Below are positions 1-7,602 of a stretch of DNA of 54,516 bases, one piece after another; positions within the stretch are counted from its first letter, which is position 1; the number at the start of each line of letters is the position of its first letter. A program made the position numbers and the translations under genes. The stretch lies in contig NZ_BMIK01000026.1 in assembly GCF_014642075.1 (NCBI RefSeq), positions 1 to 54,516 of the forward strand, read 5' to 3'. Under the pieces are notes generated by a model. That model worked only from the letters and a program-made list of their open reading frames with translations. It had not been told where the DNA came from and searched no databases. This DNA is from Parapedobacter defluvii. Lineage in GTDB: Bacteria; Bacteroidota; Bacteroidia; Sphingobacteriales; Sphingobacteriaceae.

Positions 1-134
1 TTGCCGAAATCATGTACTTATTGTTGCCGATTTCTCTGTATCCTTATTTTCCATTTTCTCTGCACTTGTATTTACCGATTACACCATCCTACAAACTGAC
101 AAAAAAACGTACGTACCCATACCAAATTTAGTGG

Positions 135-380
135 TTACGGAGATAATTTAAAATATGCCATAAATAAGAAAAAGCTCGAAATAATAATGTTAGAGAAAAG
201 AAAATAAGTGATGTATATGTCTATTGGATCAGTTTCATCGGCCATCTTATGTAACTTTTTCATTTTATCTCGAAAAGGTATAAATGGAACTAAAAATAGC
301 CCCATGAATAGATATAAAGTTATCAAAGCACCAATATTCTTTATGAATAAGCGCCAAAGGGTGATAGCGAAAACACCCAT
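135..380 (-). CDS. Small membrane protein (81 aa)
   Basis: The protein is an 81-residue hydrophobic polypeptide with probable membrane helices at about residues 13-35 and 56-76, joined by a charged loop containing KMKKLHKMADETDP. No family is recognised. It is the last visible gene of a leftward operon and starts 20 bases after the stop of another tiny membrane protein (401-580). The composition is AT-rich like the rest of the cargo operon. Its position behind a HEPN-domain gene would fit a membrane-acting partner, but that is inference. It could also be a spurious hydrophobic ORF, although the tandem arrangement argues against this. Confidence 0.5.
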   Translation of the reverse strand: MGVFAITLWRLFIKNIGALITLYLFMGLFLVPFIPFRDKMKKLHKMADETDPIDIYITYFLFSNIIISSFFLFMAYFKLSP

Positions 381-400
381 CCCATTAATTTTGGTATAAA

Positions 401-580
401 TTAGAGGGGACTGGTATCTAATTGTAAAATCATATAATAAAGACCAAATACAAGCTCCAATGATAGAAACACAATTTGCAAAATTCTTTCTTCACTAATT
501 TTTTTCTTAGCAATAAGGTTTACCATCACGATTGATAAAATGCAAATGAGTAGTAAGTAAAGTAATAGTGTATATATCAT
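401..580 (-). CDS. Tiny membrane protein (59 aa)
   Basis: This short ORF (ATG at 580, stop TAA at 401-403) encodes 59 residues beginning MIYTLLLYLLLICILSIVMV. It has one N-terminal membrane helix (about residues 2-22), a short basic segment with AKKKISEER, and a second hydrophobic stretch (about 34-53). It lies between the HEPN gene (stop at 626) and the 81-aa membrane protein (start at 380), on the same strand and with short gaps, so it is probably co-transcribed with both. No family is recognised. Confidence 0.45.
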   Translation of the reverse strand: MIYTLLLYLLLICILSIVMVNLIAKKKISEERILQIVFLSLELVFGLYYMILQLDTSPL

Positions 581-625
581 GTATTGATTTGATGACTTTT
601 CTCGTTTGTAAACCGGTAAGATTAT

Positions 626-1642
626 TTACTGCAGCCTTATCCAGTTCGATGTGGTCATAGTAAAAATATTAAAATCAAATTTTTTCCAGTCATCTGATAT
701 TTTATGACGGTCACCAAAACCTAAAGTGGTGATTCGTTTATTTAATCTCCCGATAGCAGTAATATCATAGATGTCGTGGATAAGCAATTCTATAATTGTA
801 CGGGATACTATGGATATTAGAAAGGGTAAATAGTCTTCAATTTTTTGTTCATTATATGTATCGCCATGCACTATTTTACTTCTAAGGTTATAAATCTTTG
901 TAATGTTGTCAAATATTAATTGCGAATTGAACGAACTCGTGCCACAAAGGATGGCAACATTTCTTTTCATACGATATGTTAGTTCAGTGCGTCCATCCAC
1001 AATAGTTTCAAGGCAGAAACATAGATTTAAATATTGAAAATGGCGGTGTGAGGCCTCATAGCTGGTGATATAATTTTCAATAATGTATCCAATTGCACCT
1101 TTTTCATTCATCCTAACAAAAACCTTTTCGACGAACTCATTGATTTCCGAAACTGGTGCATCAGGGAGATATAATATCTTTCCGGGATATTCGCCCGTGT
1201 AGGTTCGTTGCCAGCTTGATATAGACATGCCCAAATCATAACCATTAAATTCCAAGACATATTGTATTTGTAAATCAGATGGGAAGATAATAAGTAGCAA
1301 CTTATAAACGGCAAGGATTTCTCGATAATTAAAGTTTTCAAATGGTTCTGTTTTTACTATTGCATAGTACTTTTCATGTTCTTCTATATTTTGTAAAACG
1401 ACTTCCTCAAACATTTCGTGATAGTCCCATTTTTCGTCGTTGCCTTCTAAGGAATCCAAGTAATTGGCAAAAAAACTTGTTTTCACGTCCATTATTTGAA
1501 TTCCTTTAAATGAAAAGTCGAATTCGCTTAAATCTGTATAACTATTAGCTAAAATTGGAATTTTTAAATTTTCAGTCATTATATCGTTATTTGCATTTTT
1601 TACCAAATCCGAGGTTTTAGTAAGAATCAAACGCCCATTCAA
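626..1642 (-). CDS. ApeA-type HEPN domain protein, putative RNase
   Basis: The 338-residue protein resembles the Apea-like HEPN group. The C-terminal half has a helical region (about 195-300) containing YNLRSKIVHG, which gives an R254-x4-H259 motif, the RNase signature of active HEPN proteins. The N-terminal part (about 30-190) has the mixed alpha/beta look of the ApeA N-terminal region and no recognised motif. HEPN RNases act in phage defence and toxin systems by cutting RNA. It starts 12 bases after the stop of the YugP-like/TPR membrane protein (1655-2974) and is followed by two tiny membrane proteins. The HEPN assignment is fairly sure from the motif and its flanking residues. A defence role is inferred from family and genomic setting. 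Confidence 0.65.
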   Translation of the reverse strand: MNGRLILTKTSDLVKNANNDIMTENLKIPILANSYTDLSEFDFSFKGIQIMDVKTSFFANYLDSLEGNDEKWDYHEMFEEVVLQNIEEHEKYYAIVKTEPFENFNYREILAVYKLLLIIFPSDLQIQYVLEFNGYDLGMSISSWQRTYTGEYPGKILYLPDAPVSEINEFVEKVFVRMNEKGAIGYIIENYITSYEASHRHFQYLNLCFCLETIVDGRTELTYRMKRNVAILCGTSSFNSQLIFDNITKIYNLRSKIVHGDTYNEQKIEDYLPFLISIVSRTIIELLIHDIYDITAIGRLNKRITTLGFGDRHKISDDWKKFDFNIFTMTTSNWIRLQ

Positions 1643-1654
1643 AGTAAAGATTTT

Positions 1655-2974
1655 CTATTGCCTCTTTTTAACCAATTTCAGTTTCACATTTCGAATTTGC
1701 TCAAAGGACTTGCGAAGCCTTTCCCTTTCTGGGTCGGACGTGGCATTGTTAAGCATTTCTTGCCTTTGTGCTTCTGATTTAAGATTGTTTTCAGCTATCA
1801 TCATTCGCGTAGAGAACATATTTGCTGCATCCGAATATCCCAGTTTTTTTGCTTCATCGTTATACTCTCGATTTAGTGATGTGCTTTCTTTTGATAATTC
1901 AATTGCCTTTTTCAAATCGGTGATTTCTCCCACATAGTCCAATATGGCACCCTTGGAAATTGACCGAGAAAAGTAAAGGTTGCAGTCTCTAGGAGAGATT
2001 TCGATGGCCTTGTCGAAGTCGTCTATAGCGTCATATTCATATTTTAATGCCTGTAAACATTGAGCCCTGTAAGAAAAAAAGTCCCTCTTTTCTATATCAC
2101 CGAGAATTGCGCCCTCTTCCAATGCCTTATCGAAATAGGCTACCGCTTCATCCCATTGTTGGTTAAAATAGCAATTAAGTCCCATAGCGTAAGCATGTAG
2201 ACCGTGCGATGAACCTGTTGATTTAAGTTCTCTGTCATTCGTGGTTTCGCGATTCGACTTTCCTTCACGTTCGTTGTTGGCAGATTTGTCGTCCCGGCTT
2301 TGAAACAGTAAATAGATATAATAATAAATTACAAGAATGGGATGAAAGATAAGCATCGCCGTTTCATATTTTAACCTGCTTTTTAAAACCTGCTTTAATG
2401 CTTGAATTTCGTTTTCAGTCACATAACCCGACGGTGTTTTTTTCAGTTGGGATATATTGCCTTTTACTTTGACTAATGGCAGTATGTTTAAGAAAAAAAG
2501 CATCAAAACGCTGACAAAATAAAAGACTAAGGAAACCTGTAAAGTGATGACGCTGTTTATGAATAATGCGACAATTATCAGTATGGAGAACACCAACCCT
2601 GAAACCAGTCTTGCTATTGACAAGACTGGCCTCAATGCCGTGTTATCAAGTCCATTATCAAGGCGATATTTCAAAGCACACAGATATACCGTCCTGCCTA
2701 TTGCTAATGCATTTCGATTACGTGCAGTGTCAGCGGATAAATGGAACGTATTTTTAGCTGGATTGTAAGTATCGGTTGCAGAATGGTCTTCTGAGACATC
2801 TACAGTAACTTCCGTGGAATAATAACCCTGGATAAGTTCTTCACCATTGCGTTCTGTTGGGATTGCAGCTAATGCGTTATAAGAACGGAGTAACTTTTTA
2901 TCAAGCAATTTTCTTAGCAATAGACCTATCAATCCGAAAATGACGATTCCCACAAGGTAAAGGTAGGTTGACAT
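1655..2974 (-). CDS. YugP-like membrane pseudo-peptidase with TPR tail
   Basis: The 439-residue membrane protein has an N-terminal helix (4-20). A segment with the layout of YugP/zinc-peptidase-2 follows: TDTYNPAKNTFHLSADTARN (67-86), then the alanine-rich stretch where the family has HEVGH, then membrane helices at about 119-137 and 140-165, and a tail with ENEIQALKQVLKSR (187-200). In the HEXXH position it reads RTVYLCALKY, so the zinc-binding residues are gone. After another hydrophobic stretch (about 205-225), a soluble domain with TPR-like helix pairs covers about 255-365, for example YFNQQWDEAVAYFDKALEEG. It is probably a membrane-anchored scaffold or sensor rather than a protease. The family link was made by eye. 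It is co-oriented with the HEPN gene, 12 bases apart. Confidence 0.6.
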   Translation of the reverse strand: MSTYLYLVGIVIFGLIGLLLRKLLDKKLLRSYNALAAIPTERNGEELIQGYYSTEVTVDVSEDHSATDTYNPAKNTFHLSADTARNRNALAIGRTVYLCALKYRLDNGLDNTALRPVLSIARLVSGLVFSILIIVALFINSVITLQVSLVFYFVSVLMLFFLNILPLVKVKGNISQLKKTPSGYVTENEIQALKQVLKSRLKYETAMLIFHPILVIYYYIYLLFQSRDDKSANNEREGKSNRETTNDRELKSTGSSHGLHAYAMGLNCYFNQQWDEAVAYFDKALEEGAILGDIEKRDFFSYRAQCLQALKYEYDAIDDFDKAIEISPRDCNLYFSRSISKGAILDYVGEITDLKKAIELSKESTSLNREYNDEAKKLGYSDAANMFSTRMMIAENNLKSEAQRQEMLNNATSDPERERLRKSFEQIRNVKLKLVKKRQ

Positions 2975-3041
2975 ATTCTAAATTATTAGATTATCTAATG
3001 CACACATGAGCCAAAATAATTAATCAACAACTGGCTTGGCT

Positions 3042-3470
3042 TTAAATTTTCCTTCTTCTTTTGTCTATTGTCCATCCTCCGTAACCCATTCGAATAGGAA
3101 TTTTAAGTATTTCCGATATTATTATGCCTCCAAAAATATAGGCGCCAATGATACTAAACCAAATTATCTTGCCTGATGTTTTTAAGCCATAGGAATTTTC
3201 ATATATGAAGGAAAACATACCAAAAATCACCAAGAGGACCTCCAAAAAAATTTGCAGTCCTTTAATCTTTTTGTTGTTTGTTACTGGATTACTGTATCTT
3301 CCTTGTTTATAGTCGTTTGCTTGCTTAGCTATGAATATTAGCTCGCATACAACATTCACGATAAATAAAGCAGAGGCCGTAATTAGGATCGCTTCGGATT
3401 TGAAAATGATACCAATAATAATTAAAAAAATTACCGTTAAATTTAATGTGGCTTTTAGCATTGCACTCAT
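3042..3470 (-). CDS. Hypothetical membrane protein (142 aa)
   Basis: The 142-residue protein has four probable membrane helices, at about 10-27, 29-48, 72-91 and 103-122. A basic middle segment (QANDYKQGRYSNPVTNNKK) and a basic C-terminal tail (DKRRRKI) suggest cytoplasmic ends. No family is recognised. It sits 33 bases after the XRE regulator stop and 67 bases before the YugP-like/TPR gene on the same strand, so it is likely part of the same leftward operon. AT-rich codon use matches its neighbours. Confidence 0.55.
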   Translation of the reverse strand: MSAMLKATLNLTVIFLIIIGIIFKSEAILITASALFIVNVVCELIFIAKQANDYKQGRYSNPVTNNKKIKGLQIFLEVLLVIFGMFSFIYENSYGLKTSGKIIWFSIIGAYIFGGIIISEILKIPIRMGYGGWTIDKRRRKI

Positions 3471-3503
3471 AACTTGTCAATACACCAAAACAAAGAAAGT
3501 TGA

Positions 3504-3926
3504 TTATTTTTTAGGCTTCGATAATTGCTCCAAATAAGCCACCTTATCCTTTTCCGCCTCAATCAGTCGTTCGTACAGCTTTTTATTTTCTTCGTAAGCT
3601 TCGACAAGCTTGTCGAGGGGGTTGAATGTGCAGTTATGGTTAATGGCGTTGAGGGTTGAGGTGTCGTGGCTGGTAAATGTATTGGAAATAATATTTAAAG
3701 CATTCTCTTCGTCAAACCGTTGAATAGCCTCCGGGCTTACCTTTAAAATCTTGGCCACCTGCTCCAATATATCCGCTTCGATTTTTTCCTTGGCTTCCAG
3801 TTGGGATATTTTCTTTTGTGTCCAGTCCTCACCTAATTCATAGGCAAGGGTTTCCTGCTTCATGCCGAGCATTTCCCTGAACCGTTTAATGTTGCGTCCC
3901 TCGTGTATTTGTTGTGTTCTTTCCAT
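3504..3926 (-). CDS. XRE-family transcriptional regulator
   Basis: An N-terminal helix-turn-helix covers about residues 8-62, with KRFREMLGMKQETLAYELGE and QKKISQLEAKEKI typical of the Cro/C1 fold. A Glu/Lys-rich helix at the C-terminus (about 110-140, EENKKLYERLIEAEKDK) probably dimerises it. I chose the ATG at 3926, which gives MERTQQIHEGRN; the longer in-frame ATG at 3956 would add ten residues not typical of the family. It heads the leftward cargo operon and faces the rightward gene at 4098. The intergenic region holds a perfect 8-bp palindrome (3984-4011) that is a likely operator, so autoregulation and control of the cargo operon is a reasonable inference. Confidence 0.8.
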   Translation of the reverse strand: MERTQQIHEGRNIKRFREMLGMKQETLAYELGEDWTQKKISQLEAKEKIEADILEQVAKILKVSPEAIQRFDEENALNIISNTFTSHDTSTLNAINHNCTFNPLDKLVEAYEENKKLYERLIEAEKDKVAYLEQLSKPKK

Positions 3927-3983
3927 AATGATAAAATGATGCGACAAAGGTAGCATCGCAAGCCGCTACCGATGACGAAAATA

Positions 3984-4011
3984 CGGAATATTTCACGGAT
4001 AACATATTCCG
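3984..4011. promoter_or_regulatory. Inverted repeat, candidate XRE operator
   Basis: CGGAATAT (3984-3991) and its exact reverse complement ATATTCCG (4004-4011) are separated by 12 bases, giving a 20-bp centre-to-centre spacing, close to two helical turns. It lies in the divergent gap between the XRE gene (start 3926, leftward) and the gene at 4098 (rightward). This is the usual place for an autoregulatory operator. Binding is inferred, not shown. Confidence 0.5.
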
Positions 4012-4097
4012 ATAGAGGGATAATTTATGCCGCCCATAGGTTTGTATATGCTTTTCCGCTTAGGGAACTTTGATAGTATAACCAAACACTGCAAGAC

Positions 4098-4565
4098 ATG
4101 AAAAAGCAAAAAACCAAGGTTAGGACGGTGGACAAGCATGAGAAGTATGCCGAAATCGGCGAAATGTATTCGTCCAAATGGAAAAAGGTCGATCTGTTCA
4201 TCCCAAGCAATTTCAGGATGTTATGCGCCATCCTCGGTGTCGTGCCAAAAGACATTCTCTGCGATTTTATGCGGATGGTGTGCTATGCACCATCAGACAG
4301 GGCAACAGAAGAACAGCGAAAAGCTGCCAAAAAGTTTTTCCTTACCTGCCGATTCGGGCAACCGACATATTCGGAAAAAGAGATAAACACGATGTTCAAG
4401 GAGCTAAAGGCGGTGAGGACCATTTATGGCACAACCGAAAATATGGATTGGGACGACAAGGAACTGTTTTGGAAAAACAATCATATGTATATCGAATATT
4501 GGTTCAAACACTGGTTTGAAAAGAACAGGCGGCAGGACGATATATCCATACTTGAAAAATACTAA
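4098..4565 (+). CDS. Hypothetical mobile-element protein (155 aa)
   Basis: This is a soluble, basic 155-residue protein with no signal peptide and no membrane helix. An N-terminal basic stretch (KKQKTKVRTVDKHEKY) leads into a helical core, and aromatic residues cluster near the C-terminus (NNHMYIEYWFKHWFEKNRRQ). I do not recognise a named family; proteins of this general type accompany mobilization genes in Bacteroidota elements. It starts a run of four tightly spaced rightward genes (4098-6724, gaps of 6-11 bases), so it is probably the first gene of an operon. Transcription may come from the divergent region that holds the palindrome at 3984-4011. Confidence 0.6.
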   Translation: MKKQKTKVRTVDKHEKYAEIGEMYSSKWKKVDLFIPSNFRMLCAILGVVPKDILCDFMRMVCYAPSDRATEEQRKAAKKFFLTCRFGQPTYSEKEINTMFKELKAVRTIYGTTENMDWDDKELFWKNNHMYIEYWFKHWFEKNRRQDDISILEKY

Positions 4566-4576
4566 CGTATAAAACC

Positions 4577-5230
4577 ATGAATAGCATAACCCCTTTTCAC
4601 ACCATCCGCATCCTTACCCGGTGCGAGGTCTCTTTACATCAGGATAGTTCATGTGCCATCCATGTGGATGAACCGGATGACATTGCCGAATGGATTGATT
4701 ACCACGTGGAGAACGGTGAATTAATCATCCAAACCAAGCCCATGCACTATGGCTATCTGTTATTAAGCAACAGCTATCCCAAAATACAGCTTACATGTAC
4801 CCACCTAAACGGCATCCAGCTTTTTGATAGGGCAAATGTTACCACGCCGGAAGAACTTCGGGTAGAAAAACTTGGTGTCATTATCTGGCAGGGTGGAACG
4901 GTGGAGTTGAATGTGGATGCATTGCGTATGGATTGCACCATACTCAAACGTGGTCATGTAAAGGTAGCAGGTGAAACCATTGAAGCATTCCTGAATGTAT
5001 ACCACGATGGCCGGTATGACGGCGCATCGCTCCAAGCGTCAACCGGGATGGTATATCTCACCAATAATGCCCGAGCATCCGTTTGGATAGATGGGGAAAT
5101 GGAAGCAAGGATATTGGGGAGGAGCAGGTTTTCGTATTGCGGTACACCGAGGTTTTCTTGGCTTAGTGTGGACGAGGGCAGCCGGGTCGAGCCTTTACAG
5201 GAAGCAGCGGAAGAAAAACCACCAATGTAA
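4577..5230 (+). CDS. GIN/DUF2807-like beta-helix protein without signal peptide
   Basis: Most of the 217 residues form a repetitive beta pattern of the GIN (DUF2807, adhesin head) type, with short strands and small-residue turns, for example GVIIWQGGTVELNVDALRMD and then LKRGHVKVAGETIEAFLNVY. Normal GIN proteins in Bacteroidota are secreted or lipid-anchored. This one begins MNSITPFHTIRILTRCEVSL with no hydrophobic leader, so it should stay in the cytoplasm. It lies 11 bases after the previous gene and 6 bases before the next. Its function in the element is unknown. The domain call is by pattern and moderately sure. Confidence 0.55.
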   Translation: MNSITPFHTIRILTRCEVSLHQDSSCAIHVDEPDDIAEWIDYHVENGELIIQTKPMHYGYLLLSNSYPKIQLTCTHLNGIQLFDRANVTTPEELRVEKLGVIIWQGGTVELNVDALRMDCTILKRGHVKVAGETIEAFLNVYHDGRYDGASLQASTGMVYLTNNARASVWIDGEMEARILGRSRFSYCGTPRFSWLSVDEGSRVEPLQEAAEEKPPM

Positions 5231-5236
5231 GGATAT

Positions 5237-5899
5237 ATGGCAATGGAAAAATACACCTATAAAGGTTTGGTCACACAGGACGACTTTAACGTGCGCTTCG
5301 GGTTCTGCCAATCGAGGATTGCCATCGGATACACGCAGGAGGAAGCATCTTTCCTGATGGGCAAGCATCCCTACTTCTACGGCGAATATGAAGAAATGCG
5401 AGACGGAACTAAACTAACCGAGGCCGAGAAAACGCTGCTCTGTTCGGTTTTCAAAACGCAGCTAAGGAGTCCAATCAATTTCGAGCGCGATGAATTCGGC
5501 TATGATTACAAACGTATCATAAAAGGTGAGCGTGAAGAAAAACAGGGGGCTTATCATTACACGCTCCACCATCCGTGGTTGATACGCATTGAGAAAGGGG
5601 ATAACGTGATAAAAAAGAATTTCCCGATTACATACAGGGAATTACCATTCCGGCTGGAAACCCAACAGCAACAGGAAGCGTTGGCTTTGTTTGATGAGGC
5701 CGTTAATTGGTTATTGCGGATTTCCTTTTTCGAGTACCCGCAATCTCCATTGCAAATCTATGAACGCATAAGGCTCACCCACCATAATCCCATTTTACGC
5801 CCCCGATACCTAAAAGAAGTACTATACCGACTAATCGCCGAAAAATGTCTTCAAATGAAAACGATAAATGGTAGTATCCATTATACCACATCAATTTAG
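5237..5899 (+). CDS. Hypothetical protein with XRE-like N-terminal HTH
   Basis: The 220-residue soluble protein has a probable N-terminal helix-turn-helix at about residues 22-50 (QSRIAIGYTQEEASFLMGKH), whose GYTQEEASFLMGK segment looks like the recognition-helix region of Cro/C1 proteins. The remainder is alpha/beta and unrecognised, with a C-terminal helical part (YLKEVLYRLIAEKCLQMK). An alternative start two codons later (ATG at 5243) is possible. It is spaced 6 bases from both neighbours and is likely translated with them. A DNA-binding role is inferred only from the HTH-like segment. Confidence 0.55.
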   Translation: MAMEKYTYKGLVTQDDFNVRFGFCQSRIAIGYTQEEASFLMGKHPYFYGEYEEMRDGTKLTEAEKTLLCSVFKTQLRSPINFERDEFGYDYKRIIKGEREEKQGAYHYTLHHPWLIRIEKGDNVIKKNFPITYRELPFRLETQQQQEALALFDEAVNWLLRISFFEYPQSPLQIYERIRLTHHNPILRPRYLKEVLYRLIAEKCLQMKTINGSIHYTTSI

Positions 5900-5905
5900 A
5901 TTCAG

Positions 5906-6724
5906 ATGCTTTGCCCCGACATGAAAACATTCCAGCAGTTGACCGCGATTACCGAACGGCTGGTCAATACCATTCTCGTAGACCAAATCTATTTTTCGCG
6001 GTATGAATTTCAGGGTATATGCCATCAGGAATTTATCATTCTTCTCCCACACACGAACAAACAATTCATTACCGAGGCCAAGCCGTTGGTCGGTACGGTA
6101 ATGAGCATGTATTCGCATTTCAGGCACAAACTTTATTATGCCAATGAAGTACGGCATAGCATACGCAAGGGCGGGATAGCGTTCTTTTTCCGTTGCCAGC
6201 CCGACAACCTGCTCTACATAAATTCCAAGGCAAATTACGTGGCGCTAAGCAGCAAGCTATCGCCCGAAAGGGTACTTAAACGGGCAAATGAAGCCCTTGG
6301 AATGGAAAAGCAGAAAATAAAGGCTTTCAGCGATGGAGCGCAGTTTTATTTGGATAAAGGTAATTACCAGCTTTGCGCGTTTATGTTGCATCAGGTGTTT
6401 GAATTGTGCTACCGTATGGCGGAAATCGTGATTTTTGGCAAGGAAAAGCTGTCACATTCCATCCGGAACCACCATCAAATTGTGTTGGCATACCTACCGC
6501 AGCTTAAATTGGTTTTCGACAGGAATGACGAAAACGACATGACAATTATGGAGTTGCTGGACAGCGCCTATTTGTCGGTACGGTATGAGAACGGGTATTA
6601 TATAACCGAAAGACAATTGCTTTACTTGGTGGACAAGTCACAGACCATACAGGAATTGGTGGAGCAGGCTTGCGGGGATATGCTTGAAGCGTTCGGGGCT
6701 GCATTGAATACAGTAACGGTTTGA
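5906..6724 (+). CDS. HEPN-domain protein with nucleotidyltransferase-like N-terminus
   Basis: The C-terminal half (about 135-265) matches the classic HEPN helical bundle: SDGAQFYLDKGNYQLCAFML, then HQVFELCYRMAEIV, a His-rich stretch (HSIRNHHQIVLAYLP) and LLDSAYLSVRYENGYY. The last segment is typical of HEPN domains paired with minimal nucleotidyltransferases. The N-terminal 110 residues resemble a degenerate nucleotidyltransferase fold (QEFIILLPHTNKQFITEAKP) without a clear GSxxxG-DxD motif. No Rx4-6H RNase motif is evident, so this HEPN protein is probably not a nuclease, unlike the one at 626-1642. The start could be ATG 5906 (MLCPDMKTF) or ATG 5921. It ends the four-gene rightward run. Confidence 0.65.
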   Translation: MLCPDMKTFQQLTAITERLVNTILVDQIYFSRYEFQGICHQEFIILLPHTNKQFITEAKPLVGTVMSMYSHFRHKLYYANEVRHSIRKGGIAFFFRCQPDNLLYINSKANYVALSSKLSPERVLKRANEALGMEKQKIKAFSDGAQFYLDKGNYQLCAFMLHQVFELCYRMAEIVIFGKEKLSHSIRNHHQIVLAYLPQLKLVFDRNDENDMTIMELLDSAYLSVRYENGYYITERQLLYLVDKSQTIQELVEQACGDMLEAFGAALNTVTV

Positions 6725-6799
6725 CATATGCAAATTACAAGTAATACCAAAGCGTACTTAATGTTCCCATCACCCCTATTTTTCTTTCGCCCGCGCCTA

Positions 6800-6828
6800 T
6801 TCCTTATCTTTATTGGAAAAATAAGGAA
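6800..6828. promoter_or_regulatory. Inverted repeat before the 6831 gene
   Basis: TTCCTTAT (6800-6807) and ATAAGGAA (6821-6828) form a perfect 8-bp inverted repeat ending two bases before the ATG at 6831. The left arm runs into TATCTTTA (6805-6812), one base off the Bacteroidota -7 consensus TAnnTTTG. It may be an operator overlapping a promoter or a stem that masks the start codon. Confidence 0.35.
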
Positions 6829-6830
6829 GC

Positions 6831-7577
6831 ATGGTCAAATATTTCAAAAGCAGAAAGCGTTTCGATTTTTCCCCACATCCGTTTGATGTAGGCAACATAT
6901 TTGGTTTAAAGAGGGGTTATGGCAACAACCATTTTTTGCTCAAAATATATGGGTTAGACAAAACCGAATTTGAGAACTATTACACCTACCACCTGAATCA
7001 TTTCCTGTCCACGGGTCAGGGTTCCGAAAAAGATTTCCTTTCCCATGTGTGGTACATCGTGCAGAAACGGATTGAACATTTCGAACGGAAAGACCCGTTC
7101 TCATCCGGGCATCCCCGGCATCAGTCAAACATCGGGAAACTTACCGAATTCCAGCAATACCTCGCCACGCGCGATAAATGGAACATCCGGCCTAACGATG
7201 TGCTGCTGAAAGAAAAAGACGGAAAGATAGCCGAACTCGAAGCTCATATACAGAATTTGGAAGAACAGTTGAAAGCGCATACAAAATATGGGGTTGCACA
7301 GAAAGTGTTTGTTGAGGACGGCTACCTGCCCACGCTCATCGACCTCATCCAGCAACTGCGCGAAGTGGGATTGCCCAATGGGAGGTCGCTGCTCAAAAGC
7401 GACCACCACAGTCCGTATTACAAATTGGTAGCGAAATACTTCAACCACGGCGGCAAGGAAATCCCATTGGATACGGCACGCAATTATTTCGTGGGCAAGG
7501 ACGAAGCTCCGATAAAGGGTTCGCAGGTGCCGGATGGCAGGAAGCTGTTCCGCATCGTTCCCGCAGACCAAGCCTAA
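6831..7577 (+). CDS. Hypothetical mobile-element protein with coiled coil (248 aa)
   Basis: The 248-residue protein has a helical N-terminal region (YFKSRKRFDFSPHPFD onward), a central heptad-like segment at about 125-148 (KEKDGKIAELEAHIQNLEEQ) that should form a coiled coil, and a C-terminal helical domain with YYKLVAKYFNHGGKEIPLDT. I recognise the overall layout from Bacteroidota mobile elements but cannot give it a function. It follows a 106-base gap after the HEPN gene, so it probably has its own promoter. It is the last gene before the hairpin-rich tract at 7603-7954. Confidence 0.6.
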   Translation: MVKYFKSRKRFDFSPHPFDVGNIFGLKRGYGNNHFLLKIYGLDKTEFENYYTYHLNHFLSTGQGSEKDFLSHVWYIVQKRIEHFERKDPFSSGHPRHQSNIGKLTEFQQYLATRDKWNIRPNDVLLKEKDGKIAELEAHIQNLEEQLKAHTKYGVAQKVFVEDGYLPTLIDLIQQLREVGLPNGRSLLKSDHHSPYYKLVAKYFNHGGKEIPLDTARNYFVGKDEAPIKGSQVPDGRKLFRIVPADQA

Positions 7578-7602
7578 CCGTCTACCCGTTCAATCCCCGA
7601 AC

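Noticed and set aside
1-134. TTGCCGA occurs twice near the left edge and suggested an att repeat.
   Set aside because: It is only seven bases, does not match the tRNA-Arg 3' end, and no larger symmetry was found.
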